NCBI GenBank assembly: GCA_963680875.1
Contig: OY804579.1
Location: forward strand, 17,437,506-17,501,505
Length of the DNA stretch: 64,000 bases
Source of the DNA: Bathymodiolus brooksi
Taxonomy: Eukaryota; Mollusca; Bivalvia; Mytilida; Modiolidae
Direction: 5' to 3'
The position numbers were made by a program, and so were the translations under genes. Below, piece by piece: positions 11,501 through 23,500 of the stretch. Position 1 is the stretch's first letter. Every line of letters starts with the position of its first letter. Under the pieces are notes generated by a model that was not told where the DNA came from, searched no databases, and worked only from the letters and a program-made list of their open reading frames with translations.

Positions 11501-14500
11501 AACTATTTATTACATGTAAATTCGGATTTGGAAAAATGCAAAAGCATATTTCATTGAAATAAATTTGTTATTAAAATAAATATATGAAAACAGACATCAT
11601 TCCATATACAGTTGTACAAACTGTCGACTAAATACACTATAAGTTCGTGAATGCTGATGGACATGACCTCTATATAAAGACTCCCTGTCTTATGTGACTT
11701 TTTTCAGAATTCTCTTCAATGGTCGATATAGACAGGTTTGATTTGATTTGATTTGATTTTTGGTGTTTAACGCCACTTTCAGCAATATTTCAGCTATATC
11801 ATGGCGACCAGTTTTAGTGGTGGAAGAAGCTGGAGTACCCGGAGAGAACCACCGACCATGGGCATGCAACTGGTAAACGTTATCACTTGCGGCTGCTAGT
11901 CGAGTGCACCCTTTTTTGTAATTTACAAAGCCGGGTGCAAACCCATGCCGTATTGGTGATAGACTTGTATGAGTTGTTAGGGAATCCAACTACCTAACTC
12001 ATTGAGCCACCCGGGCCCTTAGACAGGTTTGACTGTACATGTAAGTAAAATATGATAAATAATGAAGAGATTTTTGTAAGATTATTTATGAGAATATCAT
12101 ATTTTTCAAAGAAAATATTTTGATTATTGAAATAAATCTAAGAGCTGTATATTTCCTTCCAGCCCGAGGGAGCTAGAAATCAGTTAATTCAGACCCCTCA
12201 ACAGTCTCCCAGAACAGATAACAAGGAGTACATAGCAGGGATGTTAACACTGAATGCTTCTGTACCAGATAGAGATAGAGCTGTACTGAGGGCAAGGATG
12301 ACTTCAGCAAAGTAAGTATTTGATCATTAAGAATTAAGCTATATTTTATCTAGATTAAGTTGATGTATTTTCAGAACCATTTCATAAAAGAAAATATTAA
12401 CAATACGTAGAATTTTTGTTTCCGCAAGGAGAAAGAGGAGCTTTTATATAGGCAAGGAGAAACAGGACGTTAAATATAGGCAAGGAGAAACAGGACGTTT
12501 AATATAGGCAAGGAGAAACAGAAGATTTAATATAGGCAAGGAGAAACAGGATGTTAAATATAGGCAAGGAGAAACAGGATGTTAAATATAGGCAGGGAGA
12601 AACAGGAGATTTAATATAGGCAAGGAGAAACAGGAGGTTTAATATAAGCAAGGAGAAACATGACATTAAATATAGGCAGGGAGAAACAGGAGGTTTGATA
12701 TAGGCAAGGAGAAACAGGACGTTTAATATAGGCAAGGAGAAACAGGACGTTAAATATAGGCAAGTAGAAACAGGAGATTTAATATAGGCAAGGAGAAACA
12801 GGAGGTTTGATATAGGCAAGGAGAAACAGGAGATTTAATATAGGCAAGGAGAAACAGGAGGTTTGATATAGGCAAGGAGAAACAGAACGTTAAATATAGG
12901 CAAAGAGAAACAGGGGGTTTGATATAGGCAAGGAGAAACAGGAGGTTTAATATAGACAAGGAGAAACAGGACATTAAATATAGGCAGGGAGAAACAGGTA
13001 GAGATGCCAGTCAAAAATCAATTACAGGGGATGCTTGCTGTTTTTAACCATTAGATAGAGCTCAATCTAAGAAGGATTTTGAACCTTCAATTGTAAAAAT
13101 CGGATGAAGGGTTCAAAAGTTATGAGCATTTGAAATTGCCTATTTTTGGTCAATAATTTTCCCAAGATGGCCGTCATCAATAATGGTTTTAATGACTGTT
13201 TTATTTTAGAGTTCTGATTTTTTGTGTAAACAGCAGATATTGTCTCTACTTTTGTTTTTTCCCAAAGATTATAAGTTATTCTGTCAGAAAAATGAAACTG
13301 AACATGTTTGAAGTAATATTCGCCATTTGTTTTACTGTCCAAAATGTGTCGGAGCCACTTTTGATCTTGACCGAAAGGTCCATTATGGCTCACATTGCCA
13401 TAATTTTGTCAGAAAATAACTTATCTGACATCATAATAGAAGAAATTGTGTGTAGAAATACTTGTTTTGAGTGCAATTATAACATATGAATCACCTTTTA
13501 CATCTTTTTGTGGAATTATGAATCCATAAAGGTGGGTGTGCAATTAGTGTTCAACACTATTTGAGAATGGCACCATTTCACAGCAGTTATATGGAAAAAT
13601 GACACAAAAAGCTTCATATTTCCTAAACTAAAAATGATATCCGTACAAAATTTTGAAGACAATAATACCACAGTGTTGTGCACGTTCTGTTGGACATGAT
13701 GTTTTTTTGTTGACACAAGAAATGGTGGCCATTTTGTTCAAAATAGCCGCCATTTTTTCATAAAATTCCTCCGACAGGGAACCTGTTCCAAGATAATTTG
13801 ATCAATTTTTTTATCAATATAATTAATATCACTGAAAAAAATGGATATGGAAGTTTGTACCAATGACCTTATTTGCTTTAGCATTTTATTACGGAATAAT
13901 TGTCATAATGGTGGCCATTTTGAAAACAAAATGGCTGCTGTTGCTTTAAAATTTGTTGCACAAATTTACGTTTTTTAAGATTACTCCGTCGTTTCTTGTC
14001 AGAATTTGATCATCAAGGTACCAAATTAAAGATATTTAAAACATCTATGACCTCAAGTAACTAATAACTTAAACTAAATACTTTTCATTTCATATATACC
14101 ACCAATATGTAATCCCCCCAAGGGGTGAAGATTCCAGACACCTACCCCTTGCCGAAAATTTAACTGGTCGGTTTGATATACATTTAGGTGTTTTTGTTTT
14201 CCTACCTCAATGTCTTGCAATCATAATGTAGCTGTACAATTGCTGAAAGTGATGTTATATGCATCAACCACCCAACAAGCATGATAGTGAAACACCTCTA
14301 AACTGAACTTCCTTAAGATCAGCTTGCGTTTAAAATAGATGGATATTATTTGCACGGTTTACACATTTCCTACAAAAGGCTACATCTGGAACCTGGAACT
14401 TTATTTAAAATAAAGTTATGTTGTTTATATAGGATGCTGTTTATATTCAGGTTTCCCTTTATTACAATTTGAGCAAGTAAATTTGTCTCAGTCTTATTCT

Positions 14501-17500
14501 CCATGTCGTTCAAATCCCACTCATGGTAACTTAAGGTGTACTTGATAACACATTATTGTGTGATAAAATTCATCAGTGACTTGCAACAGATCTGTGGTTT
14601 TCTCCAGATACTCTGGTTTACTCCACCAATAAAACTGACCACCACGATATAACTGAAATATTATTGAAAGTGGCATTAAACACTATAACCCAACCCCTAA
14701 TCCTACTCTCTGTCTCTGTGTCAAAGTTTCAGTCTTGCTCATTACTATTCTAATTTGCTTCTTAAAACATGTTCAATGAAAACAACAAAATATTAAGTTC
14801 ATTCATTTATTATTCAGGAAATATCTGGTGTATTTTTGAAATACATCATCTATTGTCACATGTATTGTGGTCTGAATAAATCCAGCTACATGTAAAACTA
14901 AATATTTCATTATATAAATTATGGACTCATGATCAGCTGTATATTATCCTGCAGTCCTAAGTTCAGGTAATATCCCAAGGCCAGCTTGGATCACATGTCT
15001 CTGACCAGCAAAGCATACTGTCAGGTAAACTGAAGAAAAAAAACAACAGAAGGGACCACAAAGAAACAATTCTAACTACATTGTACTTATTATCCTTTCA
15101 TAACTACTATTATAATAAATATAAATTCACAATGTATTTAGACAAATAAATTACCAGTTTCAAATTTTTGGTATTGACCCCAAAGCTTGTATTGACATTT
15201 TTGGACAAAGTTAAAGTCAGATCCTTGTTCTGTATAACCTAGGTAAAAATATATGTTTTGTCTACTTGTACTACCTTCCCCTTTTCGAGAATATTAGCAG
15301 AAACACTGGTATTTTTTTTCATTGGTCTATAAATATGCAATAAGTTATAACATTTTGTTTACTTTTATTTGAATTTAGTATGTAAATATTCAATCATGGT
15401 CGAGTATCCATGGAAACTGGCAAATACAAAAAAAAATGTAGCACCATGACAAAAATAAGAATAGAATTAACTTTCTGAAGAGTGAAGACTATAGTATAAG
15501 AAAAAAATATTATGTACACAGTCATAGAAGAAAGTGATTGACTGATGAAAAAAGAGGAAACTCCTATTCTAGTGCCCATACCCTCGTTTTCTAGCTGTTT
15601 GGACCAAGCTAGAAACATTTTATTTCCAAATATTTTCCTTAAAAAAAAAGAGGAAATCAGCTGATCAGAGGAAAACTTTCATCTCTGTTTACACCCCCTT
15701 TTCGGTTTGTTTACTTTAGTTTTGAACGCAAGTTGGAAGTATTATAAATTGACAAGAAGTTTTTCATAAACTACTTGAAAAGAAGCAATGCAAAAAATAA
15801 ATTGTACGTTTAAAGCATTGAGAAGAAGGTTTATACATACCTACGATAACACCTGTGTTACAACCAGCGTCGTTGACGTTACTATTTACTTTCCACTTCC
15901 AGCGATGTACGACATTCTCCTTCAGACATGTTTAGGGGCGTTTTAAATATTAAAAATCAGCTATGTTCCCGATCTAATATGGTTGAGATGCTATGTTTCC
16001 TACGTTGATATTGTAACGGAAAATACAAATATCGCCATCGGAGAACGCTACTCCAAATTTTTCATTGAATTGTTCATCTTGGAACTTTTCAGATGACCAT
16101 TTTCCGTTTAGCATGCTCAGGAAATCGGAAGCGACTGTGACCATGCGCAAGCTACGAATCTGCGCTTTATTTGGATAATAATTATGGAACTATATAACGT
16201 CAGGAACATGGCCGGGCAAGGCATTGAAAGCGGGGACCCTGGTGAAAAAACCGTGCCGCGAATGGTAAAATTCGAAAACAGCGATTCCATTTCGAACACA
16301 TTATATTTAAATGATTCCATATTAAAAGAAACAAAATTGTTAAAGATTTTAAACAATGTTTAGATAATTAATTGATGTAAAAACATTCTATCTTTATATA
16401 GTTTTATCTGTAAAAATCTGACATCAAAAATTGCATTTTCATGTATCAGCAGCTACCGGAAAACAAAATGGCGGCCAAAATAACGATAAGTCGGCATCTC
16501 TAAAACAGGACGTTTAATATAGGCAAGGAGAAACAGGAGGTTTAAAATAGGCAAGGAGAAACAGGAGGTTTAATATAGGCAGGGAGAAACAGGAGGTTTG
16601 ATATAGGCAAGGAGAAACAGGACGTTAAATATAGGCAAGGAGAAACAGGAGGTTTGATATAGGCAAGGAGAAACAGGACGTTAAATATAGGCAAGGAGAA
16701 ACAGGAGGTTTAATATAGGCAAGGAGAAACAGGATGTTAAATATAGGCAAGTAAAAACAGGAGGTTTAATATAGGCAAGGAGAAACAGGGGGTTTAAAAT
16801 AGGCAAGGAGAAACAGGAGGTTTGATATAGGCAAGGAGAAACAGGAGGTTTAATATAGGCAAGTAGAAACAGGAGGTTTAATATAGGCAAGGAGAAACAG
16901 GAGGTTTGATATATGCAAGGAGAAACAGGAGGTTTGATATAGGCAAGGAGAAACAGGAGGTTTGATATAGGCAAGGAGAAACAGGAGGTTTAATATAGGC
17001 AAGTAGAAACAGGGGGTTTAATATAGGCAAGGAGAAACAGGAGGTTTAATATAGGCAAGTAGAAACAGGGGGTTTAATATAGGCAAGGAGAAACAGGAGG
17101 TTAAATATAGGCAAGGAGAAACAGAACGTTAAATATAGGCAAGGAGAAACAGGACTAAGAGGTTTAATATAGGCAAGGAGAAACAGGACGTTTAATATAG
17201 GCAAGGAGAAACAGGACGTTTAATATAGGCAAGGAGAAACAGAACGTTAAATATAGGCAAGGAGAAACAGGACGTTAAATATAGGCAAGGAGAAACAGGA
17301 GGTTTATATTGCTAGTAGTTCATTTGTTTTTACTTTTATATATTGGACAAAATGTACAAAAAATTGAGACAACAACAGTATTATAAAACCTACTGTGCAT
17401 CAAGGGTCCACATTATTTGGTGGATTATATCTTCAAGGGTCCACATTATTTGGTGGATTATATCTTCAAGGGTCCATATTATTTGGTGGATTATATCTTC

Positions 17501-20500
17501 AAGGGTCCACATTATTTGGTGGATTGTATCATCAAAGGTCCACATTATTTGGTGGATTGTATCATCAAAGGTCAACATTATTTGGTGGATTGTATCTTCA
17601 AGGGTCCACCTTATTTGGTGGATTGTATCATCAAGGGTCTACATTATTTGGTATATTGTATCATCAAGGATCCACATTATTTGGTGGATTGTATCTTCAA
17701 GGGTCTACATTATTTGGTGGATTGTATCGTCAAGGGTCCACATTATTTGGTGGATTATATCTTCAAGGGTCTACATTATTTGGTGGATTGTATCATCAAG
17801 GGTCCACATTATTTGGTGGATTGTATCATCAAGTTTCCACATTATTTGGTGGATTGTATCATCAAGGGTCCACATTATTTGGTGGATTATATCTTCAAGG
17901 GTTCACATTATTTGGTGGATTGTATCATCAAGGGTCCATGCCATATATTAACACATGTCACATGACTTTTCATATTCTACTTACATTGTAAATAAATCTT
18001 TGTATCTTTTTCTTCCATCACATTCTTTTATTTACATGTATATAAAGTGTTCAAGGTATCATTTAACAAAGTCTCCTCAGGACTTGTTGTATATGCATAT
18101 GTTTAAAGGTTACTTGTACATATGTAAGTCTTGTGGGTACTGTGTGAAGATATGTCGGATACAGCATATGAATTTAATAATGAACACTTATACACAGAAA
18201 TCCACCGTCCTGTTGCAAGTCACTGACAGACTTTATCACATAATGTTGTATCGAGTATACCTCACCATGAGTGGGATTCAAACTCACAACTTTAGTGGTG
18301 ATAAGCACTGATTGCATAGGTAGTTGTAAATCCAACTACCATACAATCACCACCACGATGGCTCCTATTTTTGATATCAATGTAGCTAATATTATATAAC
18401 ATGACATTGAGGAGAAATCTGACCATTGTTGTTTATTCTTGTAGATTACTGGGGATTTTATGTGACTTTATATCAAAAGATATACCTGATTTCCCTCCTG
18501 AAGCAGAGAAACCTGTTGATTCTATTGCCAAACTGTTTATATTCCATCTCAACAATAAGTCAGCGGTCCAGAGATTTGTTGTAGGTCAGGTGACCTATGA
18601 ATGGGCTAATGCTAGTCAGGTGAGGGAATACTCTTTCCTGAGTTAATCTGAGTCATACAATTAAAATAATGTCATTATTATATTTAGATTTAGTTGAAAC
18701 ATAAAGGATTTCTTCATAAATTGTGCCAAATGATAATTTGTATACTCCAGTGTCAAACATAAAAGAGAAAAATTTGATGTTAAATGGAGTTTTGAACTCG
18801 GTAGTGTAAATAGTTTTTGTATATTTTTGTGATTGTCTTTTTTACAAATTGTGAATGTTAGATGAATATTGCTCCTTTGATTGAAATGGTTGCTTCATAT
18901 AAACATTTCAAAGTTATGTCTCCTTTAGTGTATGTGTGTTTTATAAGTGAATGTACAGTGTATATCATAGTATATATCCATTGTGTTAAGACTCAAACAA
19001 AACGGAAAAAAGGATTTTTATCTTTTAAGCAATTTTACTTACTCCACAATAATTGAGTTTTATCATGACTATAACAGTACACTATTATTATAATAATATG
19101 TTTATAATCTATCAGACTGTAACATTAGAATGACAGACCTCTACATTAACATTATTTTTAACTTGTCCCTTCGGACAACTAACTAAAAAAAAGTACTTGT
19201 CCGACTCAATCTTTTAGTTGTCCAAAAAAATTAATAAAAATGATAAAAATCAGAGAATAATTATCAGCAATTTGTGTAAAATGTTTTGTTTATTGTCTCA
19301 CAAACATTATCTCGTCCTGTCATTATTAATACTAACAGACATTATGATTTTGACATCTTTAATCGACAAATTAACATACACTTAGACATAAGTCATACAT
19401 AAAGTCATTGGTATCAAACGATGCCATCATGGTATGAGTGTCTAATCATCAATTTCTAAGTTTGGTTCTCGAAAAGCAGGTCCATCTAAGCGGTAATCGC
19501 ATAATGTGGATTGAATACAGGATGCTTTGAACGTCGTTCACCATCAATTGAATGCAGATTGTGTATCAAAATCAACTACTGAATGTCCCTCAATGGAAAT
19601 TAACATCAGACGCTTTAACATTTCTGGTTGAATCGAGCTCCGCCGCTTGTTGTAAATCCGTACTTTATAAGATCAGGGGATATCATAGATACATGCTGAT
19701 GTGCATGGTATTTACGTTTCCAGGGAATTATTGTATAGGGGAAGGAAACACTATAAACAAATCTATTTCAATTTCATTATAATTACTTCCAATTGTCGTT
19801 TAATCAAATCGCTGAAAAGATACGGATCAAGTAAAATCTCGGAAAATCTCTTGGTTCACCGTTGTAATTACGATAGTGTACTTCAATGGAAACCGACATT
19901 TTTAAGCACATTAAAATAATCATTTACGAACTTTATGTCTGTAAAAATGACAAAGCAACACATTTTTATCATAGAAAATAACCTTCAAAAGGTAGGACAG
20001 TCATTTTTTCACTTGTCCCGTCGGACAACCGTGATACAAGATCTACTTGTCCGACGTCAGTTTTCACTGGTATCGGACAAACGTTAATGTCGAGGCTTTA
20101 CAGAGATGTACGTGTCCATTAAGTTTTGAATCTGTATGTTTTACAGAGCTGTACGTGTCCATTAAGTTTTTAATCTGTCTGTTTTACAGAGCTGTACGTG
20201 TCCGTTAAGTTTTTAATCTGTCTGTTTTACAGAGCTGTACGTGTCCATTAAGTTTTTAATCTGTCTGTTTTACAGAGCTGTACGTGTCCATTAAGTTTTT
20301 AATCTGTCTGTTTTACAGAGCTGTACGTGTCCGTTAAGTTTTTAATCTGTCTGTTTTACAGAGCTGTACGTGTCCATTAAGTTTTTAATCTGTCTGTTTT
20401 ACAGAGCTGTACGTGTCCATTAAGTTTTTAATCTGTCTGTTTTACAGAGCTGTACGTGTCCATTAAGTTTTTAATCTGTCTGTTTTACAGAGCTGTACGT

Positions 20501-23500
20501 GTCCATTAAGTTTTTAATCTGTCTGTTTTACAGAACTGTACGTGTCCATTAAGTTTTTAATCTGTCTGTTTTACAGAGCTGTACGTGTCCATTAAGTTTT
20601 TAATCTGTATGTTTCACAGAGCTGTACATGTCCATTAAGTTTTTAATCTGTCTGTTTTACAGAGCTGTACGTGTCCATTAAGTTTTTAATCTGTCTGTTT
20701 TACAGAGCTGTACGTGTCCATTAAGTTTTTAATCTGTCTGTTTTACAGAGCTGTACGTGTCCATTAAGTTTTTAATCTGTCTGTTTTACAGAGCTGTACG
20801 TGTCCATTAAGTTTTTAATCTGTCTGTTTTACAGAACTGTACGTGTCCATTAAGTTTTTAATCTGTCTGTTTTACAGAGCTGTACGTGTCCGTTAAGTTT
20901 TTAATCTGTCTGTTTTACAGAGCTGTACGTGTCCATTAAGTTTTTAATCTGTATGTTTTACAGAGCTGTACGTGTCCATTAAGTTTTTAATCTGTCTGTT
21001 TTACAGAGCTGTACGTGTCCATTAAGTTTTTAATCTGTATGTTTTACAGAGCTGTACGTGTCCATTAAGTTTTTAATCTGTCTGTTTTACAGAGCTGTAC
21101 GTGTCCATTAAGTTTTTAATCTGTATGTTTTACAGAGCTGTACGTGTCCATTAAGTTTTTAATCTGTCTGTTTTACAGAGCTGTACGTGTCCATTAAGTT
21201 TTTAATCTGTCTGTTTTACAGAACTGTACGTGTCCATTAAGTTTTTAATCTGTCTGTTTTACAGAGCTGTACGTGTCCGTTAAGTTTTTAATCTGTCTGT
21301 TTTACAGAGCTGTACGTGTCCATTAAGTTTTTAATCTGTCTGTTTTACAGAGCTGTACGTGTCCATTAAGTTTTTAATCTGTCTGTTTTACAGAGCTGTA
21401 CGTGTCCATTAAGTTTTTAATCTGTCTGTTTTACAGAGCTGTACGTGTCCATTAAGTTTTTAATCTGTCTGTTTTACAGAACTGTACGTGTCCATTAAGT
21501 TTTTAATCTGTCTGTTTTACAGAGCTGTACGTGTCCATTAAGTTTTTAATCTGTCTGTTTTACAGAGCTGTACGTGTCCATTAAGTTTTTAATCTGTATG
21601 TTTCACAGAGCTGTACATGTCCATTAAGTTTTTAATCTGTCTGTTTTACAGAGCTGTACGTGTCCATTAAGTTTTTAATCTGTCTGTTTTACAGAGCTGT
21701 ATGTGTCCATTAAGTTTTTAATCTGTCTGTTTTACAGAGCTGTACGTGTCCATTAAGTTTTTAATCTGTCTGTTTTACAGAGCTGTACGTGTCCATTAAG
21801 TTTTTAATCTGTCTGTTTTACAGAACTGTACGTGTCCATTAAGTTTTTAATCTGTCTGTTTTACAGAGCTGTACGTGTCCGTTAAGTTTTTAATCTGTCT
21901 GTTTTACAGAGCTGTACGTGTCCATTAAGTTTTTAATCTGTATGTTTTACAGAGCTGTACGTGTCCATTAAGTTTTTAATCTGTCTGTTTTACAGAGCTG
22001 TACGTGTCCATTAAGTTTTTAATCTGTATGTTTTACAGAGCTGTACGTGTCCATTAAGTTTTTAATCTGTCTGTTTTACAGAGCTGTACGTGTCCATTAA
22101 GTTTTTAATCTGTATGTTTTACAGAGCTGTACGTGTCCATTAAGTTTTTAATCTGTCTGTTTTACAGAGCTGTACGTGTCCATTAAGTTTTTAATCTGTC
22201 TGTTTTACAGAACTGTACGTGTCCATTAAGTTTTTAATCTGTCTGTTTTACAGAGCTGTACGTGTCCATTAAGTTTTTAATCTGTCTGTTTTACAGAGCT
22301 GTACGTGTCCATTAAGTTTTTAATCTGTCTGTTTTACAGAGCTGTACGTGTCCATTAAGTTTTTAATCTGTCTGTTTTACAGAACTGTACGTGTCCATTA
22401 AGTTTTTAATCTGTCTGTTTTACAGAGCTGTACGTGTCCATTAAGTTTTTAATCTGTATGTTTTACAGAGCTGTACGTGTCCATTAAGTTTTTAATCTGT
22501 CTGTTTTACAGAGCTGTACGTGTCCATTAAGTTTTTAATCTGTCTGTTTTACAGAGCTGTATGTGTCTGTTAAGTTTTTAATCTGTCTGTTTTACAGAGC
22601 TGTACGTGTCCATTAAGTTTTTAATCTGTATGTTTTACAGAACTGTAGGTGTCCGTTAAGTTTTTAATCTGTATGTTTTACAGAGCTGTACGTGTCCATT
22701 AAGTTTTTAATCTGTATGTTTTACAGAGCTGTACGTGTCCATTAAGTTTTTAATCTGTATGTTTTACAGAGCTGTATGTGTCCATTAAGTTTTTAATCTG
22801 TCTGTTTTACAGAGCTGTACGTGTCCATTAAGTTTTTAATCTGTCTGTTTTACAGAACTGTACGTGTCCATTAAGTTTTTAATCTGTCTGTTTTACAGAG
22901 CTGTACGTGTCCATTAAGTTTTTAATCTGTCTGTTTTACAGAGCTGTACGTGTCTGTTAAGTTTTTAATCTGTCTGTTTTACAGAGCTGTACGTGTCCAT
23001 TAAGTTTTTAATCTGTCTGTTTTACAGAGCTGTACGTGTCTGTTATGTTTTTAATCTGTCTGTTTTACAGAGCTGTACGTGTCCATTAAGTTTTTAATCT
23101 GTCTGTTTTACAGAGCTGTACGTGTCCATTAAGTTTTTAATCTGTCTGTTTTACAGAACTGTACGTGTCCATTAAGTTTTTAATCTGTCTGTTTTACAGA
23201 GCTGTACGTGTCCATTAAGTTTTTAATCTGTATGTTTTACAGAGCTGTACGTGTCTGTTAAGTTTTTAATCTGTATGTTTTACAGAGCTGTACGTGTCCA
23301 TTAAGTTTTTAATCTGTATGTTTTACAGAGCTGTACGTGTCCATTAAGTTTTTAATCTGTCTGTTTTACAGAGCTGTACGTGTCCATTAAGTTTTTAATC
23401 TGTATGTTTTACAGAGCTGTACGTGTCCGTTAAGTTTTTAATCTGTCTGTTTTACAGAGCTGTATGTGTCAGTAAAGTTTTTAATCTGTCTGTTTTACAG

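Noticed and set aside
12499..12974. Hydrophobic repeated frame on the minus strand ([16 protein letters not shown])
   Set aside because: Produced by the 28-bp array; the frame depends on unit variants and recurs in block 2 with different limits.
13700..13960. AAAATGGCCGCC-like runs as translation start or regulatory sites
   Set aside because: They are repeated short motifs inside the 3.5-kb TIR element with no following open frame of note.
17343..17991. Long open frames of about 180-200 codons ([10 protein letters not shown] and [11 protein letters not shown] repeats)
   Set aside because: Three + frames are open at once because the 33-bp unit has no stop and a period divisible by three. The region lies in a BTAF1 intron whose flanking exons join in phase without it.
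18401..18646. 81-codon frame as an independent gene
   Set aside because: It is exon 7 of BTAF1 read from an intronic Met and through its donor.
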